The notes below the pieces were generated by a model. The model ran no database searches, had not been told where the DNA came from, and saw only the letters and a program-made list of their open reading frames with translations. From CAZMZW01 sp964571135 (GTDB lineage Bacteria > Chloroflexota > Anaerolineae > Anaerolineales > Anaerolineaceae), in assembly GCA_964571135.1 (NCBI GenBank), contig CAZMZW010000007.1, positions 1 through 64,000 on the forward strand: a DNA stretch of 64,000 bases, in the 5' to 3' direction. The position numbers and the translations under genes were made by a program. The first letter of the stretch is position 1; each line of letters opens with the position of its first letter. This document shows, piece after piece, positions 8,370-15,014 of this stretch.

Positions 8370-8999
8370 CTAAACCAGACCATTCTGAACGGCATAATGG
8401 GTGAGTTCGGCATTGGTCTTCATGTTCATTTTTTCCAATAAACGGGCACGGTAGGTGCTGATGGTTTTAGCGCTGAGCGCCAGCTCTGCGGAAATTTCCT
8501 TCACTTCTTTACCAGATGCGATCAGGCACATTACCTGGTATTCGCGGTCTGACAAATGTTTATGAAGCGGTTGGTCATCCTCATAGCGGGCATGAACCAC
8601 TAGCTCGTCGGCTACAGATGCGCTGATATATACTCCGCCGCGCAAAATCTTACGAACCGCCTGCACCAGTTCTTCCGGCGCACTCTCTTTATTTAAATAG
8701 CCGGCTGCCCCGGCTCTGATCGTCCGTACCGCATACTGGTCTTCTGGGAACATGCTGAGGATCAATACAGGCAGCTGCGGATGGTCCTGCTTGATTTGCT
8801 TCAACGTATCCAGACCATTTCCGCCAGGCATGGCCAGATCCAACACCGCTACATCCCAGCGTTCGCTGCCAACCAGTTTTAGCAGCTCATTTGCATTTTG
8901 GGCTTCCCCAAAAGTGGATTGGGCAAATGCCTCGGACAGGATTTGCTTGACACCCTGGCGCACAACGGAGTGATCATCCGCCAATAAGATTTTGAGCAA
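8370..8999 (-). CDS. NarL/FixJ-family response regulator
   Basis: About 209 residues from the TTG at 8999, which has ggag 7 bases upstream; a TTG at 9017 would add six residues before the normal receiver start. The receiver has an acidic pocket (ADDH) and Asp54 (VLDLAMPGG). The LuxR-type helix-turn-helix is C-terminal (LSDREYQVMCLIASGKEVKEI…). It is the cognate DNA-binding partner of the kinase immediately upstream on the same strand. Targets may include the small-gene cluster to the right; this is inference from position. Confidence 0.9.
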   Translation of the reverse strand: MLKILLADDHSVVRQGVKQILSEAFAQSTFGEAQNANELLKLVGSERWDVAVLDLAMPGGNGLDTLKQIKQDHPQLPVLILSMFPEDQYAVRTIRAGAAGYLNKESAPEELVQAVRKILRGGVYISASVADELVVHARYEDDQPLHKHLSDREYQVMCLIASGKEVKEISAELALSAKTISTYRARLLEKMNMKTNAELTHYAVQNGLV

Positions 9000-9023
9000 T
9001 GCAACTCTCCAATTCAATCTTCA

Positions 9024-11180
9024 TTATTCGTTGTTCTTGATGGGGATGGTTACTGTAACGATCGTCCCATCACTGGGTACACCTTGAATATCAAAAGAGC
9101 CGCCCAGTTGTTTGGCTCGTTCACGCATCCCGAGCAAACCCAACGATTTCAAACCGGCGATCTCTTTAGCTTGAATACCCCGCCCATCATCGTGAACTTG
9201 AAGCGTTAGTGTATCCGGTTTGACGGTCAGTTCAACTTCAATATGATGTGCGCTGGCGTGGCGCTGGATATTGGTTAATGCTTCTTGGAAGATGCGGAAG
9301 AGTGCCACAGACTGAGCGCGGGGCAAAGCCATGTCTTTCGTGGGGATATTGACATCACACACAATCCCGGTTCGTTTCTCAAAATCGCGAGCCTGCCATT
9401 CGATCGAGGCTGCCAGCCCCAGGTCATCCAGCATCCCCGGACGCAATTCAGTCGCGATGCGCCGCACGGTTTTGACCATCATATCCATCTGGGCTGTGAC
9501 GTTTTTTGCCTTTTCAGTGAGGGCGGCATCTTTTTGCCCCAACCGGTCGGTCAACCATGCCAGATCGAATTTCATGGCGGTTAATGCCTGCCCCAATTGA
9601 TCATGGAGTTCACGCGCGATATATGTCCGCTCCTCTTCGCGCGCTAATTCCAAACTGGCGGCCAATGCCTGTAATTGTCTGGACGAGTCTTTCAGCTCGG
9701 CGACCGTTAAAAGGCGCTGCTGATAGGAGAGGGCATTTTGGATGGCAATCGAAGCGACGGGGGCGAGCGCCATAAGCATTTCCTGATCGGCAATTGTGAA
9801 ACCTTCGCCACCCTTTTTGTTGAGGATGTGAAAAAAGCCTAATACATCACCGGCTGAATCCAGGATCGGTGTGCAGATTACTGATTGTACGTTGGCATTG
9901 AATTCCAACTCAAGCATGATCACCGGATCATGGACGGCATCGCTCGTTCCATAGGGAACCTTATGTTCCAAAACCCAGCCCGGGATACCTTTACCGGATG
10001 GCCAAGTGTACTCAAATGAAATTGCCTTGCCCTTTTTAAAATATTTATGGACGGTCATTCCTCCCGGAGTTCGCAACCCGGCGAAGCCGCTTTCACCGTT
10101 GACAATCTTAATGGCTTCCTTGGCCAGTGCATCCAGAATAGTGCTAACTTCCAAGGTAGCATTCAATTCTTTACTGATGCGAAATTGGGTCTGGACGGTG
10201 GTTTCGGATTGTTTTAACTGTCCAATTGCCTCGCTAAGCTCGAAGGTGCGTTCATTTACGCGCTGTTCGAGTTCTTCATTAAGGCGCTGGCTCTCATGAT
10301 AAAGCCGGGCCTTTTCCAGATAAATGGCGATATGACCGGCGAGGTTTTCCGCCAGGGCGAGGGCATTCCGATCAAAGCGGCGGTCTGATTCTGCTGCAAC
10401 GAAAGTGACCGCGCCAAGAATTTGGGGGCGCGCGATCAACGGTACGATCATGTACGATTTTATGGCCGCTGCGGCAGCCCGGCGTTGCGGAGCAACCTCT
10501 GTGACCAATTTTGGTTCACCGCTGTGCAAAACTGCCGGCAGCCCATCGATATTATCATTAGGCAGATCATTTTGCAGCCATTCATAAGCTGCTTGCAGTT
10601 CGGCTATCTTGGCAGGTTCCAAGGCAACCTGTTCGATCGAGCCATCTGGTTGAAGTAAATGAACGGCGCACCAGTCAGCGATCTGCGGTACGGCGAGCTT
10701 TGAAAGGGTGGTGAGCGGCGCTTCATAATCCACAGCATTGCTGAGCAGCGCCCCTGCCTCCGCTAGAAGCCGGTTGGCTTCCTGTAGCTGCTGGTGTTCG
10801 GCGCTGTCACAAGAAATACTGACAATACTGATCAGGATCTGCTGTTCATTTCGAATGAGCGAAGCGCTGATCTGTGCCATGAAAGTTGAGCCATTACGCT
10901 GCTTAACCAGAATTTCCCCCGTCCAGACTTTTCCGTGCTTAAGCTGTTCCAGGTTTGCACGGATTGACTCCATCAACTGCGGAGCCGCCAGGATCTCTTC
11001 GATATTGCGGCCCTGTACTTCTTCCATTGACCAGCCATACAGCGTCTCGGCAAAATGGTTCCACAGGACGATGATCCCCATCAGGTCAACAGCCAGGATG
11101 GCCTGTTCAACCACATTCAATAGCTGCGTTTGAACACGAAGTTTCTCTTCAACGGATAAAGGCACTGATGGAGAGTACAT
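9024..11180 (-). CDS. Sensor histidine kinase, PAS-GAF-GAF-HisKA_3-HATPase (NarX/DegS-type)
   Basis: 718 residues. A PAS domain spans about 15-125. A GAF domain spans about 150-300, then a coiled segment (LNEELEQRVNERTFELSEA), then a second GAF near 345-490. The HisKA_3 dimerisation/phospho-acceptor motif is YIARELHDQLGQALTAMKFD near 525, and the C-terminal HATPase contains HDDGRGI and GLLGMRERA. No membrane segments are evident, so a soluble sensor is likely. A strong Shine-Dalgarno (aggagaa) precedes the ATG. The response regulator gene follows 24 bases after its stop. Confidence 0.92.
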   Translation of the reverse strand: MYSPSVPLSVEEKLRVQTQLLNVVEQAILAVDLMGIIVLWNHFAETLYGWSMEEVQGRNIEEILAAPQLMESIRANLEQLKHGKVWTGEILVKQRNGSTFMAQISASLIRNEQQILISIVSISCDSAEHQQLQEANRLLAEAGALLSNAVDYEAPLTTLSKLAVPQIADWCAVHLLQPDGSIEQVALEPAKIAELQAAYEWLQNDLPNDNIDGLPAVLHSGEPKLVTEVAPQRRAAAAAIKSYMIVPLIARPQILGAVTFVAAESDRRFDRNALALAENLAGHIAIYLEKARLYHESQRLNEELEQRVNERTFELSEAIGQLKQSETTVQTQFRISKELNATLEVSTILDALAKEAIKIVNGESGFAGLRTPGGMTVHKYFKKGKAISFEYTWPSGKGIPGWVLEHKVPYGTSDAVHDPVIMLELEFNANVQSVICTPILDSAGDVLGFFHILNKKGGEGFTIADQEMLMALAPVASIAIQNALSYQQRLLTVAELKDSSRQLQALAASLELAREEERTYIARELHDQLGQALTAMKFDLAWLTDRLGQKDAALTEKAKNVTAQMDMMVKTVRRIATELRPGMLDDLGLAASIEWQARDFEKRTGIVCDVNIPTKDMALPRAQSVALFRIFQEALTNIQRHASAHHIEVELTVKPDTLTLQVHDDGRGIQAKEIAGLKSLGLLGMRERAKQLGGSFDIQGVPSDGTIVTVTIPIKNNE

Positions 11181-11234
11181 CGAAAGGGTTCTCCTATCTC
11201 TGGCAGTCGCGCCACATTCTCACTGTTCCCATTA

Positions 11235-11245
11235 TAGTCCGACTA
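11235..11245. promoter_or_regulatory. Perfect 11-base palindrome upstream of the kinase gene
   Basis: TAGTCCGACTA (TAGTC-C-GACTA) lies in the divergent region between the kinase at 11180 and the small gene at 11395. It shares TAGTCC with the recurrent motif copies. It could be an operator for the neighbouring LuxR-type regulator, but this is unproven. Confidence 0.35.
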
Positions 11246-11273
11246 AAACGTTTTAATGGATTTTTTACGCCTG

Positions 11274-11293
11274 TGTAGGACAAATACTGACAG
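11274..11293 (+). promoter_or_regulatory. Recurrent motif copy 2 (possible operator)
   Basis: TGTAGGACAAATACTGACAG, three mismatches from copy 1 at 3361. It lies 101 bases upstream of the lmo0937-like gene at 11395. Confidence 0.4.
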
Positions 11294-11394
11294 CCAGGGT
11301 AATTCAATTCTTACAACATCTTCAGAGTTGTGCCGATTGTTAGGGAGGGTCTTAGAAGTTATAGTCAAGGTAAGAATAAAAGGAGATTTTTCTT

Positions 11395-11538
11395 ATGTTA
11401 TGGACTGTTGCCGTTGTACTTGTCGTGCTTTGGGCGTTAGGCCTCATTGGAAATATCGGGGGCAGCTTGATCCACCTTCTACTGGTAATTGCAGTAATCG
11501 TTATTGTGTTTAATCTGCTGGGCGGACGCCGCTCCTAA
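11395..11538 (+). CDS. Small hydrophobic protein, lmo0937-like
   Basis: 47 residues. It begins MLWTVAVVLVVLWALGL, then has a GN-GG-IH turn and a second hydrophobic stretch (LLLVIAVIVIVFNLL) ending GGRRS. This two-helix hairpin with an xxIHLLLVIA centre is typical of the lmo0937 family of tiny membrane proteins, whose role is unknown beyond stress association. A strong aaaggag lies 9 bases before the ATG. A paralogue is at 14348, and the 18-residue gene at 13395 shares its first helix pattern. Confidence 0.8.
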   Translation: MLWTVAVVLVVLWALGLIGNIGGSLIHLLLVIAVIVIVFNLLGGRRS

Positions 11539-11627
11539 AACAATGGGTGCGATTGCGGATTGAAAGCGTGATGTGAGCAATTGCGTTGATTATTCGACCG
11601 AAAAATTTATGAAAGGAGGTAAATAAA

Positions 11628-11780
11628 ATGAGACTGCCAAGTAAAATCGGAATGTTGTTATTGGCCATCTGGCTCGTATTAATGGGTCTGGCAGCATTTG
11701 TCCCGGCTATTTCCGGCCTGGGAATGCTCCTGTCGATCCTCGCCATTGTTGCCGGCGTTTTTATTTTCCTGGATCGTTAA
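11628..11780 (+). CDS. Tiny two-helix membrane protein
   Basis: 50 residues: MRLPSKIG, a hydrophobic helix (MLLLAIWLVLMGLAAF), VPAISGLG, and a second helix ending FLDR. Excellent Shine-Dalgarno (aaaggaggt). It resembles the N-terminal part of the protein at 12857 (MKLPKYLG…, NFPAITSL), so the two are paralogues. The function is not recognised. It is followed by an intrinsic terminator. Confidence 0.78.
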   Translation: MRLPSKIGMLLLAIWLVLMGLAAFVPAISGLGMLLSILAIVAGVFIFLDR

Positions 11781-11794
11781 CCGTTCTAAACAGA

Positions 11795-11828
11795 ACCGCC
11801 CAGGTGGCTGGGCGGTATTAAGATTTTT
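11795..11828 (+). terminator. Intrinsic terminator
   Basis: accgcccag (11795-11803) and ctgggcggt (11808-11816) form a 9-bp GC-rich stem with a 4-base loop. A T tract follows after eight bases (attaagattttttt). Confidence 0.8.
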
Positions 11829-11852
11829 TTATTAAATATAGAGGAGAATACA

Positions 11853-12230
11853 ATGGGTAATCCAATTCAAGACTGGTTAGATAAATTTAAGACCACCTCC
11901 CAGACTGCCTCAGGGCAATCCGGGGTTGGGACAACCGGCAAAGCCACCGCTTCTGGGACAGCCGGTGCGGGTACTACAGCTTCCCAGACGGTGAACCAGG
12001 TTCAAAGGGACGCAATTGGCCGAAAGACGAATCAAGAGCTCATTAACGCGGCTTACAAGGTTGCGGATGAACTCAAACTCAAGGGCGGCCCGTGGCCGCT
12101 GCTTCGCGCTGCCGGCTGGGGCCGTCTCACCGAGAAACGCGGTGAATTGTATAAGGGTAAGGCCATTGATGAACTTGACAAGCTCACCCCTGAACAAAAA
12201 GCTGCTCTGAAGAGGGTTTTAGGGCTATAG
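11853..12230 (+). CDS. Hypothetical small soluble protein with Gly/Thr/Ser linker
   Basis: 125 residues, no recognised family. A short N-terminal helix (MGNPIQDWLDKFK) is followed by a low-complexity Thr/Gly/Ala/Ser stretch (about 14-50). A folded-looking, charged C-terminal domain of about 70 residues follows (QELINAAYKVADELKLKGGP, then WGRLTEKRGELYKGKAIDEL, then KLTPEQKAALKRVLG). No signal peptide or membrane helix. The Shine-Dalgarno gaggaga precedes the ATG. It sits among stress-type small genes. Confidence 0.75.
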   Translation: MGNPIQDWLDKFKTTSQTASGQSGVGTTGKATASGTAGAGTTASQTVNQVQRDAIGRKTNQELINAAYKVADELKLKGGPWPLLRAAGWGRLTEKRGELYKGKAIDELDKLTPEQKAALKRVLGL

Positions 12231-12265
12231 TGTCATTGATGATCTTACGAAAAAGGAAAATGCAA

Positions 12266-12724
12266 ATGAAAAAGAACATATTAATCTGGTTTGGTTGCAT
12301 GATGGTCTTTACGCTTATGCTGACTTCTTGCAGTCTTTTAAATACGGTCACCGGTACGAGCACCAATGTGATCACAATCAAGAGTGTGACCTTTGCTGAG
12401 AGCCTCAATTCAAGTTACCAGGCAGTCAATCCGAAAACCCAATTCAAACCAACAGACACCATTTATGCGTCAGTGGATGTTTCCGGCCGCCCAACAACCG
12501 GGTTGTTGAATGGAAAATTTTATTACGGTGATCAATTAATTTCAGAAGTAACCCTGGATTTTGCAGCAGTCAACAGCAGTGTCTTGTTTTCCATTGGAAC
12601 GGAAACTTATGCCGGCTTACATCTGGTGCCTTCCACTCCTTGGCCGGTGGACAGCGGGTATCACCTGGATCTGTATGTCAATGGTGTCAAAGCAGGAAGT
12701 TATGCTTATGCGGTCATCCAGTAA
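12266..12724 (+). CDS. Small lipoprotein, unknown function
   Basis: About 152 residues from the ATG at 12266, chosen because aaaagga lies 9 bases upstream and a signal peptide begins there (MKKNILIWFGCMMVFTLM). The lipobox LTSC gives an N-terminal lipid-modified cysteine. The mature part is polar with several β-like segments (TNVITIKSVTFAES, DTIYASVDVSGR, GKFYYGDQLI, YHLDLYVNGVKAGSY). No family is recognised. It is probably anchored on the outside of the membrane. Confidence 0.75.
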   Translation: MKKNILIWFGCMMVFTLMLTSCSLLNTVTGTSTNVITIKSVTFAESLNSSYQAVNPKTQFKPTDTIYASVDVSGRPTTGLLNGKFYYGDQLISEVTLDFAAVNSSVLFSIGTETYAGLHLVPSTPWPVDSGYHLDLYVNGVKAGSYAYAVIQ

Positions 12725-12856
12725 TCATGAGAGTGTGAATTACCGCTTTTTTGAATAAAGGTGATGCCAACGATAATTTTGAATCAAATTCACCTATGGA
12801 GAAAGATCAAAATAAGAATTTTAGTTTGTAGAGTGTACTTGGAAAGCAGGAATGAA

Positions 12857-13096
12857 ATGAAACTACCAAAATATTTAGGTTCTCTTTTTCTGATTGTTTG
12901 GCTCACCGCTTTGGTTCTGGCAGTGAATTTCCCGGCTATCACCAGCCTGAGTGTTATTGTGGCACTCCTGGTCAGTGCAGCAGGCGTCTTCGTCTGGCTG
13001 GGGTGGGTTCAGTCACCATCAGAAGAGAGCCCAGGCACTGAAACTGGTGAGCAAAGAATGCCACAAGACTCGCAAACCTCCGCTTATAAAGAATAA
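12857..13096 (+). CDS. Small membrane protein, paralogue of 11628
   Basis: 79 residues from the ATG at 12857. Two hydrophobic helices (GSLFLIVWLTALVLAV and LSVIVALLVSAAGVFVWLGW) are separated by NFPAIT, as in the 50-residue paralogue. A hydrophilic tail follows (SPSEESPGTETGEQ…). Only a weak purine-rich site (caggaatg) lies upstream. An in-frame upstream ATG at 12761 would add a 32-residue leader without family support and is not preferred. Function unknown. Confidence 0.65.
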   Translation: MKLPKYLGSLFLIVWLTALVLAVNFPAITSLSVIVALLVSAAGVFVWLGWVQSPSEESPGTETGEQRMPQDSQTSAYKE

Positions 13097-13139
13097 GTAG
13101 TTGTGACTTGTGTGAAGGTTTTTGAACAATCCACCAGAA

Positions 13140-13177
13140 AATAAATGGCTCTGCATGCAGTAGAGCCATTTATTCAA
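13140..13177 (+). terminator. Hairpin terminator
   Basis: aataaatggctct (13140-13152) pairs with agagccatttatt (13162-13174), a 13-bp stem. The T-rich tail is short, so termination may be bidirectional or weak. Confidence 0.6.
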
Positions 13178-13247
13178 TCATAGGTTGGGAATATTCTTAA
13201 CCATTTCACGTACTTTTACTTGCATTCTTACGAGGAAAAACAGTGTT

Positions 13248-13266
13248 TGTAGTCCAAACACTCACA
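13248..13266 (+). promoter_or_regulatory. Recurrent motif copy 3 (possible operator)
   Basis: TGTAGTCCAAACACTCACA, one mismatch from copy 1 at 3361 over 19 bases. It lies about 130 bases upstream of the 18-residue peptide gene at 13395. Confidence 0.45.
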
Positions 13267-13334
13267 ACCGATCGAATCATTGGCTTACACGAAGTTCAGC
13301 CTCACGCTGATAGCCAGGTCAGGAGGAAGAGTAT

Positions 13335-13361
13335 ATGATGATAGTGAGCTTCAGTAATTAA
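13335..13361 (+). CDS. Possible 8-codon leader peptide
   Basis: ATG-ATG-ATA-GTG-AGC-TTC-AGT-AAT-TAA directly follows a strong aggagga. It may be a leader peptide or chance. It has no homology that could be judged at this length. Confidence 0.2.
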   Translation: MMIVSFSN

Positions 13362-13394
13362 TAAATTACGAAGATTAATGGAAAGGAGTTCAAA

Positions 13395-13451
13395 ATGTTG
13401 TACACAATTGTCATCGTGATCCTAGTCCTGTTTTTGTTGGGCCGTCTATAA
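13395..13451 (+). CDS. 18-residue hydrophobic peptide
   Basis: MLYTIVIVILVLFLLGRL, preceded by aaggag 7 bases before the ATG. The sequence matches the first helix pattern of the 47-residue proteins at 11395 and 14348 (ML-T---V-L-L--LG). It could be a reduced paralogue or a single-helix membrane peptide. A long inverted repeat with a T tract follows the stop. It is below the length cut-offs of most gene callers. Confidence 0.5.
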   Translation: MLYTIVIVILVLFLLGRL

Positions 13452-13461
13452 CGGGTGTATT

Positions 13462-13526
13462 TGGAGTTATACCCCAATGGGATATTTCAAGTCGAAACTC
13501 ATTCATGGCTTATAACTCCATTTTTA
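13462..13526 (+). terminator. Terminator-like inverted repeat after the 18-residue gene
   Basis: tggagttata (13462-13471) pairs with tataactcca (13511-13520) around a long loop and is followed by tttttatt. Confidence 0.5.
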
Positions 13527-13554
13527 TTCAATCAAAACCCTAAGGAGAAATTAA

Positions 13555-13821
13555 ATGAACATTACAAATATTCTGATCTATCTCGCCGCCGCCGCAGTAA
13601 TTGGTTGGGTGGCAACGGAATTAATGCATGACCGCTCGAACCTGGTAACCAATATCCTCGTGGCCATTGTTGGCGCATTTGTTGCGGGTTACTTTTTAAG
13701 CCCCATATTCAAAGTCGGGACCATCAATCAGGCTATTACGCTTCCCACGATGCTGGTAACGCTTTTGGGATCCATCATCCTGTTAGCGGTCGTCCATTTC
13801 CTGACCCACGGACGCCATTAA
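13555..13821 (+). CDS. GlsB/YeaQ/YmgE-family stress response membrane protein
   Basis: 88 residues with three hydrophobic helices. It has the family pattern of a Gly-rich helix, WVATELMHDRSNLVTNILVAIVGAFVAGYF, and a final LLGSIILLAVVHFL. The family (transglycosylase-associated protein) is known from general stress regulons; its biochemical role is unclear. Shine-Dalgarno aaggaga precedes the ATG. It lies between other stress-type small genes. Confidence 0.85.
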   Translation: MNITNILIYLAAAAVIGWVATELMHDRSNLVTNILVAIVGAFVAGYFLSPIFKVGTINQAITLPTMLVTLLGSIILLAVVHFLTHGRH

Positions 13822-13980
13822 TCGAACCTTTGGCAATTGGGGTTTGCCTGATGATTGATGCAGATCCCATAATTTGTTCATATGTCCCTAAATCTTGTTT
13901 GGTTTAAATCAGATTGGTTTGATGACCGGGAAGAATCTGGATCAGGCCCGAAAATGAAAAAAATGAAGGAGAACGTGATC

Positions 13981-14187
13981 ATGAATGCAACCCAGGATAT
14001 CCTACACGGAAAATGGCATGAGCTTAAAGGCCAGGTGCGCCAGCAGTGGGGCAAACTCACTGATGATGATTTCACCCGGCTGAGTGGAAAAACTGAAGAA
14101 CTGGCTGGTGTTTTACGGCAGCGCTATGGTTACAGCAAAGCCCAGGCGGAGATTGAAATTAATAAATGGCTGAGCGATCACGACTAG
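13981..14187 (+). CDS. CsbD-family stress protein
   Basis: 68 residues from the ATG at 13981, which has aaggag 10 bases upstream. The in-frame start at 13882 adds unrelated sequence. CsbD features are visible: GKWHELKGQVRQQWGKLTDDDF, then L-GK-EELAG-L--RYGYSK--A. CsbD-like proteins are small, soluble and induced by general stress in many bacteria; the mechanism is unknown. Confidence 0.9.
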   Translation: MNATQDILHGKWHELKGQVRQQWGKLTDDDFTRLSGKTEELAGVLRQRYGYSKAQAEIEINKWLSDHD

Positions 14188-14347
14188 GGTGCAAAGCTCT
14201 AATCTTGGCTGGCTGCAGTGTTACTTAATGCAGCACCGTATTGAGGATTACAGGGTAGATTCCTTTAGATAAAAAGGTTTACCCATATTTGTTTAAGCAC
14301 GATTGATAATCTATTGAAAATTAAAGAAATACCCTGAGGAGAAAACC

Positions 14348-14491
14348 ATGTTAACGGCAATTATCGTAGTCCTGCTCATCTTATGGCTTCTTGGCTATTT
14401 AGGTCCGGCGCCTTTCAGGCGCGGGGGCAATACCATTCATCTGCTGCTCGTGATCGTTGTGGTCCTGATCGTTGTCAGTTTATTGAAGTAA
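14348..14491 (+). CDS. Small hydrophobic protein, lmo0937-like (second copy)
   Basis: 47 residues: MLTAIIVVLLILWLLGYLG, a short PAPFRRGGNTIH turn, then LLLVIVVVLIVVSLLK. Same architecture and length as the protein at 11395. Strong gaggagaa before the ATG. Role unknown. Confidence 0.8.
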   Translation: MLTAIIVVLLILWLLGYLGPAPFRRGGNTIHLLLVIVVVLIVVSLLK

Positions 14492-14648
14492 ATATCGAAA
14501 GCGATATTGATGAGATATTGATAAATCCAACTTATAGTTGATATCCGAGAGGAGGCGATGATAATCCCATTATTTTGTGTGGAGCTTTTGTACGATGAAA
14601 ATGAAGAAAAAATACTATTTATGAAACTATTTCCTTTAGGAGGAAAAA

Positions 14649-14825
14649 ATGAAATTCAAGAGTCCGATGAAAATTACATGGATAATCGCAGTGATCATGG
14701 GCGTACTTGGTACCCTTCCAGTGCTGGGGATTAAACTCCCGGTTGTAGTCCCCCCTCTTTCCACTTATTTGCTTATTGCTGCCTGGGTGTTATTGGCATT
14801 GGCTACTGTAATTAAGGGTTTATAA
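14649..14825 (+). CDS. Tiny two-helix membrane protein
   Basis: 58 residues: MKFKSPMK, a helix (ITWIIAVIMGVLGTLPVLGI), KLPVVVPPLST, and a second helix (YLLIAAWVLLALATVI) ending KGL. A strong taggagga precedes the ATG. It belongs to the same size class as its neighbours. No named family was recognised. Confidence 0.75.
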   Translation: MKFKSPMKITWIIAVIMGVLGTLPVLGIKLPVVVPPLSTYLLIAAWVLLALATVIKGL

Positions 14826-14827
14826 AA

Positions 14828-14850
14828 AAATCCTTCAAAATGAAGGATTT
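14828..14850. terminator. Hairpin after the small-gene cluster
   Basis: aaatccttc and gaaggattt form a 9-bp stem around aaaat. The A tract on the left would be a T tract for minus-strand transcripts; on the plus strand the tail is only weakly T-rich. Confidence 0.4.
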
Positions 14851-14868
14851 CCGTTCGGTTTGATTAGC

Positions 14869-14897
14869 ATAGGGTCTACAAAAATTGTAGACCCTAT
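14869..14897. repeat. Perfect 12-bp inverted repeat
   Basis: ATAGGGTCTACA (14869-14880) and TGTAGACCCTAT (14886-14897) are exact reverse complements around aaaat. There is no T tract. It may be an operator or a stable hairpin between the small-gene cluster and the RNB gene. Confidence 0.6.
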
Positions 14898-15014
14898 TGA
14901 TGTCATACGGGATCTCAAGAGAAAAACCTCAAATGGGCTATCCTGAAACAAAAGAATCTATAATTAAAATTGTTTTACGTAAAGAGAATATCGCCTTGTG
15001 AATAGGAAAAGAAA

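Noticed and set aside
14558..14734. 58-codon frame beginning ATG at 14558 after gaggagg
   Set aside because: The ribosome-binding site is only two bases from the ATG, and most of the frame overlaps the better-supported gene at 14649 in another frame.
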